Source of the DNA: Pomphorhynchus laevis
Lineage: Eukaryota; Acanthocephala; Palaeacanthocephala; Echinorhynchida; Pomphorhynchidae
Assembly: GCA_012934845.2 (NCBI GenBank)
Contig: WNNJ02001220.1
Location: 1 to 64,000 of the forward strand
Direction: 5' to 3'
DNA: 64,000 bases
In this document: piece after piece, positions 45,130 through 57,386 of the stretch
Layout: each line of letters begins with the position of its first letter
Position numbering within the stretch: the first letter of the stretch is position 1
Notes under the pieces: model-generated
Seen by the model: only the letters and a program-made list of their open reading frames with translations
Databases searched by the model: none
Told to the model about the DNA's origin: nothing
Translations under genes and position numbers: made by a program

Positions 45130-45416
45130 ATGTGTGACGACAAACTTCCACAACGGTATACGCGTTTCGCTCTAACGGAGCTCATCAGTACCGTGACTTT
45201 AATAATCATCCATAGGCACCTTAACACACGCTTAGACAGTGTTTAAAGCTCGAAAATCAGAACTACCCTTAATCTGAATCATCAGAGAGAATTATATATA
45301 TATAATTTTCTATATAATTCTCAATATATATTGTTGGTTGTTTAGTTAAAACTAGCACAATTAAAGCAAAAAGCAGTGTATATTATTTAAATTTCCATAG
45401 CTTTCGGGCACAGCCC

Positions 45417-45464
<48 letters not shown>

Positions 45465-45600
45465 CTCAAAGCAGGCAGAGAAGACAACTTTATTTTGATT
45501 CGCTGTTGAAAGAGCTACGAATGATTTTGTCTTTTAAACGTTTCAACCCAGAGTGGGTCTTCAGTACAATGTACAACACAATAGAAATAAATTGGTTTGT
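45130..45600. repeat. Penelope-type terminal signatures and (AT)n run
   Basis: 45155-45190 reads cgcgtttcgctctaacggag then ctcatcag, and 45535-45570 reads acgtttcaacccagagtggg then tcttcag. Both resemble the gtttcg-ctc-gag-ttcatcag motif at ends of Penelope-like repeats. A pure (AT)n run lies between them at 45421-45462. No coding part is attached. Confidence 0.5.
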
Positions 45601-46535
45601 GAAATAAATACATTTAAACGAAATAAAGATCACTAAATGTCAAAATACTAAATGTCAATATATATTGTACGTATAAATTAAAATCAATTTATAAGCTACT
45701 TCCGATTATATATATTCTGACACTCATTTGGTTTTGGATAATGAGTCTATATACTTGCGTGAAGGGGTCACACATGACGATGCCTTTGTGATGGCCGCAT
45801 TCGCAATGGCGTCGATACCACTGATTTAACTTATCGAGTCACAGTGTCCGGGATCATACAACGATAATATGCAGACGACCCTAACTTCGCTGGTTCGCCG
45901 CATTTGTTAGAAATTACTTGGAATGTGTTATTGCGTCGCGACTCTGACTTTGGATTCTATGTGAATCCGTTCAAATCTACCCTACTTATACGTCGCTCTA
46001 ATGAATTTAATACGGAGTTTCTCAAATGTACTTATGCGTCTTGACGGTGTGAACATATTTGGTTCAGCTATAGTACAAATGAGCGCATTTCAAGTTTCAT
46101 TGATGGAAAAGTATATGTCGCCTTAAATATTGTCAATAGGTTAGCAGGAATATGCTGCTTTGATCCACATGCCGCTTTTACCGGACTAACAAAATATCTA
46201 CAACGGAAGTGGTCAAGTCTATTGCGTACAATTGCCTGCACGGAGGCTGACTTGCGTCCGCTAAGTGTATTCATAATCGATAAGTTCCTTCCTTTACTCA
46301 CTACACAGGAGTTGACTGCATCGATTAAAACAGTCCTGACAAGCCCATCATCATTGGAGGCATCGAAATATCGGACTTAATGTTCACCCATCGAAATGAC
46401 TATAGTGTGTCTCTGCAGATGTGCTTCTCCTATGGTTTAGGATTAGCAGGAGAAGAGTTAACGAGTCGCCAGCATACAATTGCTCTTTTAACAGCGAATC
46501 AAAATAAAGTTGTCTTCTCTGCCTGCTTTGAGCAA
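45462..46535. repeat. 54-bp inverted repeat enclosing 966 bp
   Basis: 45462-45515 and 46482-46535 are reverse complements with one mismatch in 54. The right arm lies within the family D element. The left arm abuts the (AT)n run. Confidence 0.9.
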
Positions 46536-47340
46536 GTAGTGCCCGATCTTCCGGAGATCACAAAATAAGCGCTTTGCTTCGCTAGGCACCCAGGTTCGTT
46601 AACCTGGCTCACCGAGCACCCCATTAATCAAAACATTTTTCACCCGTCCGCTACAGAGTTTCGAGATAGTCTAGTTACACAATATAATTGGGAGCTACCT
46701 CCCATGCCGTCTAACTGTGTATGTCATGAGAGAAAAAGCTTGAATCACTTGCTTTCTTGTAAACGAGGAGGATTTCAAATCATGCGACACAATATCGTAA
46801 GAGACTTTCTCACATACGAAGTAATCTCAGTGTGTCACAATGTTGGGGTAGAACCTGCGTTGACTTATGTCTGTGATGAATTGTGTTTCAATGCTCAATA
46901 ACTGGTCGAGAAAGCGAATCAGGGCCTGATGTAGTGTGTACCGGTCTGCCGGAAAATCGATTTTAGCGCATTTTTTGACGTTACAATATTCAACAATCAC
47001 GATGTATCGTATTCCTCTTCTGTCTACAGTGCCTTTATCTATAATGAGAAGCAAAAATGCAGCATAATACGCCGAAAGAGTTGAACTTATCGAGCGTTGG
47101 TCTTAAATCCCGTTTGTTTTAGCCGCTTATTGTGGCTTAGGTGATTGCGCGCATAGAGTTCTTCAACATATATCTACACTTCAGTCTGCACACAATGAAT
47201 CACAGTCATATAACCAACGTATAAACCGTCTTAAAGCTAGCCTGAGCATTGTGATGTTTTGGACCGCTTTTATGTGTATAAGGGGATTCCGGTTTGCCCG
47301 TGGTCGCCCAGTGTATTCATTGTCAGTCGATGGATCGAAC
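45740..47340 (+). mobile_element. Retroelement family D (RT + restriction-like nuclease), + copy
   Basis: Pieces in order: RT palm remnant (EGVTHDDAFVMAAFAMASIPLI near 45760), DGVNIFGSAI near 46045, NRLAGICCFDPHAAFTGLTKYLQRKW to about 46215, ADLRPLSVFIIDKFLPLL to 46300, and the CCHC-like motif CVCHERKSLNHLLSCKRGGF with RHNIVRD (46710-46810). EPALTYVCDE follows, then a C-terminal LAAYCGLGDCAHRVL and WTAFMCIRGFRFARG near 47275. This order (RT, C-x-C-x7-H-x4-C, RHN-RD, nuclease) is shared with the minus copy at 47840-49580. Several stops and shifts. The conserved GDP of the RT is changed here. Confidence 0.78.
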
Positions 47341-47369
47341 TGATGCAAAAATTCTCACATTCTATGTAA

Positions 47370-47450
47370 ATTTGCTTATGTGTTAACAAATTATCATTAA
47401 TTTACAAGACAAAGCCCTAAGGCTGTTCAGTCTGCTCATCAAAACAAAAT
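47370..47450 (-). mobile_element. LINE family B 3' tail fragment
   Basis: Reverse complement of the tail at 36480-36535 (acaagacaaagccc, then cagtctgctca), with a few changes. Confidence 0.65.
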
Positions 47451-47839
47451 ACAATTTAAAAAACAACTACGGTTTTATAATGTGAACTTTGTCTGCAGGC
47501 CATACAATTTCATTTTGGAGCAGCCGATAGGATAATTTCCTATTGTACTCCGTTTAAGCTGTGCAATGTCAAAGTGTATAATTTTAAAGATCTATGTTTA
47601 ACACGCCGCTGCGAAATAATAAACGAACATAATCGATTTGCAAACCACCCGCTCAAATAAATACTGATTAATTCATCAATGACTTAACTACTAGGTTTGC
47701 TGCCATTGTTATGTATATTTCATGTAAATAAATTTAAGTAATTATTTTATTATTCATATTTTTTGAAAGAAAAATTTATTTTTACAGAAATAAAAATGTA
47801 CAAAGTTTTCAAGTTTGGGTATATATACATTAGTTTTTA
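47451..47839. other. Intergenic, no feature recognised
   Basis: No coding or repeat homology seen. Confidence 0.5.
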
Positions 47840-49580
47840 ATCAATTCTTTTCGTTGCTTTCACTCAAACCTAATCCGCGAAATTCAAATTTACACGATTT
47901 CGTCGTAGACAAAAAGATGATGTTTTGGCTATTGATATTGCAATCTTTGTTTTCATTTGATTTATGCATATAGCATAGTCAATCTTTTCTCGTGTGACTC
48001 TCTTGCGGGAAATGTTTTGTAAGACTTTGTTCGCTTCACATCCAATTCCACCACTGGTAGTCAGTATAAACGGATTAAACACTGCTTTTTCTATCTTCGA
48101 AATGCGTTCTGCATATTTTGCCATTTTTCTGGATTGGTGATAATTATAGCCAGCAGATGGTCCTGATATATAGGAAGGAGCATGACAGTTAAAAATACAG
48201 ATTTCCAAAAATGACCGCTCCAGATTTCCGTGATCAGTACTGCTGAAAGCAATATCTAGACGAGCCTATCTTGCACGGGTAGTTGTGCGATGTTCAAACA
48301 ATACATCATCATCAACATACGACAACTTTGGCTCTACAATGACGTGATAGGATACTTTCTTGATTGCGTCCGCAACTATATCACGAACAATATTATGCCT
48401 AATTGTAGGAATTCCATTAGTCTGACATGAAAGAACATGTATGTTTGTCAACGGCTCCCCACAGCAGCATTTGGTGATAACCTTATTCACTTCAACTCCA
48501 TATCTCGCAATCAGAGCATCTCTGAAGGTATCTGTAGACATACGAAAATCCCGTCTGCCATAATATCGATTCGTAAGCCATAAGGAAGCTCCTGTATCAC
48601 CTGCCTACTCTATAATAGTCTTCCATCTTTCACTTACTCCTTGTAAAAATAAAAGTCTTTTGTTCGTATGATATTGAGATTTAGCTGATTTTATGCTCGA
48701 TAAAAGTTTCAATTCCAAAATTTCCAATTCTTCACCAACAAAATTGTCCAAAAACGGTTGACATTGCTCCAAGGATAAACTATAATTGGACTCCGCCATC
48801 TCTAGGGGATTTTGTTTACCAAGCCCTCAATGGCTGAATGGAAGCGAAGCTACTACAATGAGCTCTTTTATTCCCCTATCCAATCCAAACAGCTTTGGTA
48901 TAAAATCATTCTGTAAACAATCAACCAGAGGTTGCCAAATCCTATTAATGACTGGTGTTGTTCTTAATAGGTGTGTCCAACGAAATTGAAGTGCTTGGCT
49001 TAATGCAGCATAGCCTATTTGAGCATCAATGGGTAAAATCTTACAAAGCTTGTGGATTTCGTCTATCCATCCGGTAAATTCTCAGTTACACTTCGTTCAA
49101 CAAAGGTTTCCTGACCTACAAATGATCCGAGGATTTTTCCTCATTTTGCACACACTTCGACATCAGTCCCGTCAAATGCTTTCCTGACTTCATTAATATT
49201 TTCCGGATGTACAATAATTTTACATTTTTAAGGATTTACTATATAACCAAATGCTGGTGCGCATTCAACTAGAAGATTCCGTAGTTCAAAGATATCTGCA
49301 CAGCTTCCCACGCAAGTTGCATCATCCGCATACCAGCGATGTAACATATTTGGAACTTGAGACTTTAGTTCAGCTATCAATGACAATGTTGCCGCACCGA
49401 ATGCTGCCATGGCGATGGGATCGCCTTGTGTGAACCCCTCCTTAGATAGTATAATGTCATCATTAATAATTTTTGCGTCCACAAGTAATATGCAAGATTT
49501 GTTGTCAAGATTAAAAGCAAGTAATATGCAAGATTGATAGCTGATTTGATATTCATAAAATAATATTATTTTATTCATAA
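47840..49580 (-). mobile_element. Retroelement family D, minus copy with RT, zinc motif and nuclease
   Basis: Minus strand: RT palm KEGFTQGDPIAMAAFGAATL and HRWYADDATCVGS (49450-49290), GYIVNP, then a linker with frame breaks (49000-48600). Next come the zinc motif CCCGEPLTNIHVLSCQTNG and RHNIVRD (48480-48380), then EPKLSYVDDD. The nuclease-like region reads ARLDIAFSS...SFLEICIFN (48270-48190), and the end is NPFILTTSGGIGCEANKVL...CLRRNRVNL. The D-I and E-I positions suit a PD-(D/E)XK fold, as in R2-type restriction-like endonucleases, but I cannot prove that by eye. The YADD is intact. At least four breaks in the linker and C-terminal joins. Confidence 0.82.
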
Positions 49581-50039
49581 AATAATATCAATAACAATAA
49601 TATTTTTTATTCTTCTAATTAAAAATTAAAAATAATTATTTTAATAATTATTAATTACTAAAAATTATTATATTAAATTGTTAACTAAAATAACAATTTA
49701 ATTTGTTGGTAAGTTAATTTAAGTGCGTAATCAAATTTATTATTCACCATCAAATTACCTTCTTATTCATAAAAAAGATTCTTGTCTTAACCTTGAATAT
49801 ATATAAGATTAGTTAAAAATTATCATTATCATTATAAGAACACATCAAAGTTTCAATTTTTAGTTTATTTTTGGAAATAAAAGAACTTTATTCCTAATCG
49901 TAAAACTGTAGCATTTGATGAATTCAGGAGTGAGGAGTAGTAATAATAATGGTTTTCTTAAATACAAGATAAATAAGTCATCATAACAATCAACAAGACA
50001 AGTCAACAAAACAGTCAAAACCTCAAGCAATCGTCTTCA
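49581..50039. other. AT-rich spacer
   Basis: No gene or element recognised. Confidence 0.5.
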
Positions 50040-50600
50040 TTGACGATCGATCGTTTTCCTTCTTCTTCCATTTACGGCCTCAGGTCCAGGGTGATCTGAG
50101 CCCCCAACCGATCCAACACGCCGCCTTCCGAATTAACCACCCGGGGTCTTTCACCCCAGAAGAATCCAATCGGCGCGGACTATGCTGGGTATACGAGAGA
50201 CGAGGAGCTTAAGAAACCCTAGCCTTTGCTCAGGGGGACGTCCTCTCGAAAATAATACTAATCCCCAGATAGCCCAAGTTCCCCAAAGGCACACTTGGGT
50301 TTTCCCTTTCAATGGCAGATGTTGAGCCCGTTTCAGGGTCCACCTAGCTTTCTTTAGGATCCGTTAACCGTTCCTCCAAAATATAGAAAGAAAGTTTAAG
50401 ATTTTGAAGGACTTATTGAATAATTCGATGTCATTTTCATCCATATGGCAAAGCAAATTCGTAACTTTAAGTGTTGCGAGGATAGGCATCGGGTATACAA
50501 CCATACTCCGCCAAAGCAGACTCAAAGTAATCAATATAACTATTGCAAGGTCTGCAGTCGAAAAAGATATCTTCATAAATAAAAAAAAAAACTTTGTTAA
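50040..50600 (-). mobile_element. LINE family A, internally deleted copy
   Basis: Minus strand: an ORF1 N-terminal piece (KISFSTADLA, LKVTNLLCHMDENDIELFNKSFKI, 50576-50364) is joined at about 50362 directly to the RT C-terminal region (50360-50075). Everything between, about 3 kb, is missing. Confidence 0.85.
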
Positions 50601-50639
50601 CTACCACAGAAAAACATCAAAAAATAAAATAAAATAGTA

Positions 50640-53180
50640 TAAGACAATTCCAGTTCAGACAATATCTTCTTTGCATCTTCTTTGTCTTCCCTGCACTTAC
50701 GGCCTTAAATCCAGGGGGATCTGAGCTCCCAACCGATCCAACATGCCGACTTCCGACTAAATCCCACGGGGTTTTTACCCCCCCCGAGAGCAAAGGCTTA
50801 AGCCTTTGCTCTGGGGGACGTCCTCTCGAAATTAAGACAAATCCCGAAATAGCCCAGGTGCCCAAAAGGCGCACCTGTGTTTTCCCTTTTAATGACAGAT
50901 GCTGGGCCCGTTTCAGAGCCCATCTAGCTTTCTTCAGGATACGTTTAAGTCTATCCAGGTCGGCTTTTGCCAACCAGTTCACCGTAACGGTGAATCCCAG
51001 GTATTTTACTCGACTGGTGAAGACAGGGAGTGGTTGATTAATCAAAATGGAAAAGAGGGCAGAGAGTGCTAATTTCTTGAGCTTTTGCTTTGTTGCAGGG
51101 GCGCCATGAAAGACAACCACCTGCGATTTGGCGGAGTTTAAAATAAGATTGGACTTAAGTAACAGGTCTTTTAATCTTAAAAAGAAACGGCTGATGTCCG
51201 AGACTATGTCTTTGCACCTGCGTCCAGAAAACAGGGATGTGGTATCATCAGCATATACCACTAGACGTTGTTCGCGTTTAAATATTTTAAAGAGTTCAAT
51301 AGAGGCAGCAAGATATAAGATAGGAGAAAGTGGGGAACCTTGAGGCACACCCGTAATAGGATAGAACTGACACGCATCAGGGTCGTCTTCATAGTAAAAT
51401 GGTGTACAGCGGAATCTCCACCCTGTTCACAATTCTCGCAGGCAACCCGAGGGATCTGCGAAAAGAGATCACAAAGGAAATGGAGATACGGTCAAATGCA
51501 GCAGATAAGTCGAGGAAAACAGCCACAACTAAACGATAGCTATTTTTTCCGACAAAACTGTTCAACTTCACCTACTGCTGAATGGACTGGGCGACCTTTA
51601 ATGAATTCATGAAAACCAGGAGGGATCAAATTACGCCTACTTAAATGGTCGCGGATTTTACGCGCAAGCGCTTTTTCGTAAATCGACACGAGGGCATTTT
51701 GAATCGAAATGGGTCGCAGATCTTTAGGGCATGATCAGGATTTTTTCTTAGGAATAAAAACACGCTTACTAATATTGATGTCTGCTACATCGGACGGTGA
51801 GGCTAAAAGCATGGTGACGGCCACCTCTCTTCTCTGATCAGCTGTCAAAAGCTGACAGACCGGCGAAGAAAGTGGAGCGATGGATTTGGAGGTGCCCGGG
51901 AGTGGACCCCATGAGTTAAGGATATCCGTAACAGATAGATCCCTACTCCTGAAGTTACACCAAGGCGGGATTGGTTGAGGTGATTAAGTGGCTCCATAGT
52001 TGTGTAGGGCTAGTGACTCCTCCAAAACTTTATCAAGGCCTACATTCTTTATCCAACCCAATGCTCTATCCTTCCAGCAAACAAACTTCTCCTTCCTGAA
52101 AATCTTCCAAAAGGAAAATTGAAAAGGATTAAGACGAGCAATACTCGTCCTAATGGGGGACATTGTGAGCAGAGCCCCCCCTTTGTTTGAGGTCTTGAGT
52201 GAAGAAACAGGAAGTTCTGGATTTACAAATAGATTTGAAATAGAGGCCGCTATCAACGCTTGGACCTCTCTTTGAAACGAAACCAAACGCTGATCCATAA
52301 TCGACAACAGCTCGCTGTCGGACATCCTGATTGCTGCCTGAGAAAAGGAATCAGGTGCCGGCTTAGACGGCCTGGAGGGTTTGATGAATAGAGACTGATA
52401 TTTCTTGAAATGCTCGCATTTTCTGCTCCACGCGGGATGCGCTCCTTCGCAGTTGGAGCAGGCCAGATTATTTGTGCATGGAAGCAAGGACTCGGCGGAG
52501 GGGCAATCTTGATTACCACATTTCCCACAGCGCTGGACCGCACTGCAACTGGAGGTTCTGTGCCCCCATTTGTGACACCTGCTACAGTGCGGGTAGGTGT
52601 ATTCTTCCTTGCCAACCACTCTAAATTTCAGGTTAAAACCCATAAAGGGTTGCAGGCGGATTTTTCTAAGAGTTCAGCCTGCCCTATGACGGCGGAGCAG
52701 AATCCAACATTAATTGGTAGACCGTTCCTCCCCAACAGGGGACGTACGTTTTTTATCTTGTAAGTCTTACTAATAAGATGGATGTCTTCTTCCTTCATCT
52801 GTGTAGGAAGATTTCTTATTTTTAGAGAGGCCATAATAGGTTTCCTCTCAAATTCAGCAATGTCGCAGAATTTAGCGACGAAGTACCTCTCAAAGCTCTC
52901 CAGCAGGTCATGGGTAGCAAAGGAAATTTTTATGCTGTTGTCAAAATATCTAAGTGAGTTGTAGACTACACGGTTTTTCATACTGTGCAAACTCTCTTAG
53001 AAATTTGTTGTATAGGACATGTCTTTCTAAAGGCTTTTTTAAAATGATTATCCCCAAATTTGAAATCTTGGGGATCGGGGGAAGTAATTCCTCAAAATTC
53101 TTATCAATATAAGAAGAGCCACTAACCTTGTTGTCTTGAATTGACGAAGAAAAACCTTGAAAATCTTATTTTTTCCCTTG
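50640..53180 (-). mobile_element. LINE family A copy lacking endonuclease
   Basis: Minus strand: ORF1 N-part (52990-52628: VVYNSLRYFDNSIKISFATHDL, MASLKIRNLPTQMKEEDIHL), zinc knuckles (52643-52400: CSRCHKWGHRTSSC, CGKCGNQDC, CSNCEGAHPAWSRKC), then an in-frame jump near 52140 into the RT linker (TSIARLNPFQFSFWKIFRKE...GLDKVLEES). One 219-codon chimera (52643-51984) results, so the endonuclease is gone. The RT continues to 50640: CPKDLRP at 51720, FLDLSAAFDRISIS at 51540, and LVVYADDTTSLFSG at 51270. The C-terminal 243-codon frame is 51348-50617. Confidence 0.9.
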
Positions 53181-53239
53181 AAGAATGCTTATTTCCACAG
53201 CAGTATTGTCCATTTTCGTTGAAAAAAAAACAGAATTCT

Positions 53240-53600
53240 TTGATCATCCGTCACCGTGCAAACTTAACGATATCTTCAGTTCTGTTTCGTATAATTCCAC
53301 AGAATATAAAATAATCCTATTAAACAATTTTTCGCAAAAGGGCCGTAAAAAGAAATTAAATAATAAATGCCCTTCCATCGGCTTTTTTAACTTAATAATT
53401 AACAGATTTTTGAGTTTTGGGATGGGAGGAAGTACCTCCCCATCCCTGGTAATCATAGAAACGTCACTAACCTTTGCTGGCGTAGATTTATACTCAAAAA
53501 TACCTGCAAATCTTCTTTTTTCTTCAGATTCGCATCCATTTTTGCTAAAAAACGAAAAACGAATTCTTTTGAAGCTCCGACGTGCACACAAAAAACTGAA
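53240..53600 (-). mobile_element. LINE family A ORF1 N-terminal fragment
   Basis: The 115-codon minus frame 53591-53244 includes VSDVSMITRDGEVLPPIPKLKNLLIIKLKKPM, the conserved ORF1 N-terminal block (compare + strand 53805-53895 and 57640-57725). It is a third piece, distinct from the minus copy ending near 53180. Confidence 0.85.
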
Positions 53601-53673
53601 AAACTCAAATTCAGGTTATTTACTTGCTTTCTTGAACATATTAGCGTTTGATATTTATGATTCAATTCAAAAA

Positions 53674-54904
53674 ATGAATGCTAAAACGCTATCGGAGCTT
53701 CAAAGCTCTACAACTTTTGGTGATTTTACAATGAAATATGGTAGTAATGAACGATCTGGTTCAATTCTTTCGTCTACTGGAGACAATTCTAATCAGGTTA
53801 GTGATGTTTCGTGTTTATTAAATGCAGATAAGGGGCTGCTACCCCCGATTCCAAAATTAGCTAACCTGTGCATCATCAATTCAAAAAAACCAATAGAGAA
53901 ACACAATCTCTTCTCAACCTTTTTGCGAAAGTTTGTATCAATTCATCCAAACAGGGTGCTGTTCAATTCAGTGAAGATTTTGGACAATACTGTAAGAGTT
54001 TCCTTCCCGAATGCCTCTTTATTAAAGGAATACAAAGATTATTTTGACAAGCACCTTTTGGACTCTGGTTCCATAACGTTGAAACCCTTCAGTGCTCAGT
54101 TAAAATATCTAATTTTCCATTGTTTCTAACAGAAGAAGATTTGATAACTCTGAAAAAATAGTATGGCCTCCAATCAGTAAGGCAAGTCCTAGGTAAGGGG
54201 GCGACCCCCTCCCAGTGGCTTTTGCAAATACAGATCTTGATTCCGGTCTGCTTCTTTCTAAATCGTCAGCGAATCCTTTCCTAGGTTTTAACTTAGGATT
54301 CACTCTAATTGACGAAGACCGACTCACATTCCCACACTGTAACAAGTGCCATGCCTGGGGCCACTGGTACTCTACATGCAGCAAGGCCTTGGTATGCGGT
54401 GTTTGTGGTGCTGGGGATTGTCAGTATGCTTTAAAAGGGGAAAGATGTCAGGCCTCCTCCTCTTGCGCTAATTGTGGAGGGGAACATCCGGCCTGGTCAA
54501 GGCGCTGCAGAATATTTAAAGAATATAAACAACTGTTTGTTAAGTCTAAAACCCCGATCAACTACGCCTCTGCTGCTGGTTCATCAGCCGACCGGATGTC
54601 AAACGCTGACATCATTCAACTTCTTGATAACCAGAAACGAGTAATTTTTTCGCAATTTCAAACAATGATTGGACCTCTGCTATCCTCTTTTGTAGGGACA
54701 ACAGCTGCCCCCATGCCTAACGAGCTTAAAACCCCCACTCCAAGAAGAGGGGGCTTCGGCCAGAACAGTCCCACCCCCAAGGTGGGGAAGATGATCAAGG
54801 ATAAGAAGGCTTCTCTGGGAAATGAAGATATTGCCCTGGGGGGTACGACCCGCGACGGGGCTAGTGGCAGTGGGGGTAACCCTCCTGCACCTAGCTCTGT
54901 CTAG
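53674..54904 (+). CDS. LINE family A ORF1 (gag-like, zinc knuckles), one frame shift
   Basis: Nucleic-acid-binding ORF1 protein of the LINE. Start Met 53674, chosen because upstream codons fall in the opposite-strand fragment. N-part: KGLLPPIPKLANLCIINSKK, NRVLFNSVKILDNTVRVSF. After a shift between 54110 and 54215 the C-part has zinc knuckles CNKCHAWGHWYSTC, CGVCGAGDC...C and CANCGGEHPAWSRRC. A low-complexity Gly/Pro/Ser tail ends APSSV. The stop lies 32 nt before the ORF2 start. Confidence 0.85.
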
Positions 54905-54936
54905 GTTGGCATCCCCCTTCCAACTAATTTAGCCCA

Positions 54937-57386
54937 ATGGTGAGTAAACCTGAGCCTTTTTCACTGAATATTCTTCAGTGGAATTCGGGAGGTGCTTCTG
55001 CCCTTAGACTTTTATCTGGTAGAGACGCAGATGTTATAGTCCTCCAGGAGACGCGGTCTATCCGTCTCCCCCAGGACATTACTCGATTTATCCCAAAGCA
55101 AATTTGTTCCCACTATACTCCGTACATAACCCCACCTCACTCCTCTTCATCTCAAGGACTCTTGACCCTAGTTAAATGCTCTTTAAGGTCCTCCCTACTG
55201 CTAAATTACTCTTGTCCTGCCCTGTCTTGTCTAGTAGTTTCACTCGTTAAGAACGGTAAACGCCTCAGTCTAGCCAACGTCTACATTCGTCCAGGAGAGA
55301 TTCACAAGAACCGTGACCTTCTGGATGGTATTATCGATAGCGGCTATGACATTGTACTAGGTGACTTCAACGACAGAACTGGTCGTTGAATTAATGCTGC
55401 TCTCCGCAGAGCCAGGAACGGTTATCTTAATCACAAACCACCGTCCCCTACATTTCATTGCACATCAACGAATTCACTCCTCGACCTTTTACTGCTCCAC
55501 GAGAGATGGTTGTTAAAACCCTTCTGCACGGAGCAGTCGCGACAGCATCTGTCCACATCTCATGATCTAATTCGCTGGCGGATAGAGGAGGATACGCTGC
55601 TTCGGAGAAGATTCCACTTTGACCCGATCAGAGTGGCTTTCTTCCAAGCTGCTATCCAACGCTTCCCCCGAATTGGTAATGAGAATTTAACCGAATTTAA
55701 TTCCTACCTCTCTTCGCAAGCTACCGCATTGCTTTCTACAACCTATAAAGGTCGCATTTTCAATCCCACTCCGACGAAACTCAAGGTTCTAGCAAAACTA
55801 CTGAACCTCCCTAATCTCTCTTCTTCCGCCAGACAGACTCTCTCGAATGAATACTGGCGCACCAGATATTGGTTCCAGCTGAGTAGGGATAGGGCGAGCA
55901 TTGCTCGTCTTAACCCTTCTCAGTCTTCCTTTTGGAAGATTTTCAAGAAGGAGAAGTTTGCTTGTTGGAGGGATAGGGCCTTGGGTTGGATCGGTAGAAT
56001 TGGCCTTGATAAAGTTTTAGAAGAGTCACTTGCCTTACACAACTATGGAGCCACTCAATCTCCGCAACCAATCCCGCCTTGGGGAGACTTCAGGAGTAGA
56101 GACTTATCTGTCACAGATATTCTCAACGCCTGGGGCCTCTTCCAAGCACCTCCAAAACCGTCGCTCCACTCTCTTCTCGTGTCTGTCAGCTTTTGACAAC
56201 CGATCAAAGAAGGGAGGTGGCCATCACAATGCTATTAGCCACCCCATCCGATGTAGCCGGCATCAACATTAGCAAGAGAATTTTTATTCCAAAAAAGTTT
56301 CCGGTCTCTTGTCCTAAAGACCTGCGGCCCATTTCGATTCAAAATTCCCTCGTATCGATCTACGAAAAAGCGCTTGCGCGTAGAATCCGCGATCATCTGA
56401 TTAGGCGAAATTTAATCCCACCTGGTTTCCATGGGTTTGTCAAAGGTCGCTCGGTCCATTCAGCAGTTGGTGAAGTGCATCGGTTTTGTCAGGAGAACAG
56501 TCATCAGCTAGCTGTGGCAGTTTTCCTTGATTTTTCCGCTGCATTTGACCGCATCTCCATTCCCTTTGTTATCTCTTCTCTCAGGTCCCTCGGGTTGCCT
56601 GCGAGAATTGTTAACAGGGTGGAGATACTGCTGTACACCAAGCGATTTTATTATGATGACGACCCTGATGCGCGTCAGTTCTACCCTATTACGGGTGTGC
56701 CTCAAGGTTCACCACTTTCTCCAATCTTATATCTTGCTGCCTCAATTATTCTATTTAAAATATTTAAACGTGAACAACGTCTAGTGGTGTACGCTGATGA
56801 CACCACAGCCCTGTTCACTGGACGCAGGTGCAAAGACGTAGTCTCGGACATCAGCCGCTTCTTTATAAGATTAAAAGACCAGTTGCCTAGATCCAACCTT
56901 ATTCTAAACTCCGCTAAATCGCAGGTGGTTGTCTTTCATGGCTCCCCTGCAACCAAGAAAAAACTTAAGAGACTAGCACTCTCTACGCTCTCCTCCATAT
57001 TTGCATCCGAACCACTCCCTGTCTTCACAAGTCGAGTAAAATACCTGGGGTTCACCGTTTCGGTGAACTGGTCGGCGAAAGCCGACCTGGATAGACTCAA
57101 ACGTATCCTGAAGAAAGCTAGGTGGGCTCTGAAACGGGCCCAGCATCTGTCGTTGAATGGGAAAACCCAGGTGCGCCTTTGGGGTACCTGGGCTATCTCG
57201 GGATTAGTCTTCTTCTCAAGAGGACGTCCCCCAGAGCAAAGACTAAGGTTTCTTAAGCTCCTCGTCTCTCGTTTACCCAACATCGTCCGCACCGATTGGA
57301 TTCTTCGGGAGGTGAAAGACCCCGGGTGGTTCAATCGGAAAGCGGCGTGCTGGATTGGTTGGGGGCTCAGATCCTTATTGATTTGA
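54937..57386 (+). CDS. LINE family A ORF2: APE endonuclease and reverse transcriptase
   Basis: Endonuclease: LNILQWNSGGASALRLL at the start, VIVLQETRSIR, LANVYIRPGEIHKNRDLLD and VLGDFNDRTGR, followed by an in-frame TGA where sister copies have TGG (55387-55389). The frame then continues through the linker (RWRIEEDTLLRRRFHFDP, SFWKIFKKEK) to 56196, where it shifts by one. The RT is 56193-57386: CPKDLRPISIQNS, FLDFSAAFDRISIPF, GVPQGSPLSPILYLAAS, VVYADDTTALFTG (catalytic Asp pair intact), NSAKSQVVVFHG, VKYLGFTVSVNWSAKADLDR. About 816 codons in all. With two lesions it is inactive as it stands. Confidence 0.9.

Noticed and set aside
53185-53673. Extension of the family A ORF1 upstream of 53674
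   Set aside because: That stretch is the complement of a minus-strand ORF1 fragment, so the frame there is a shadow.
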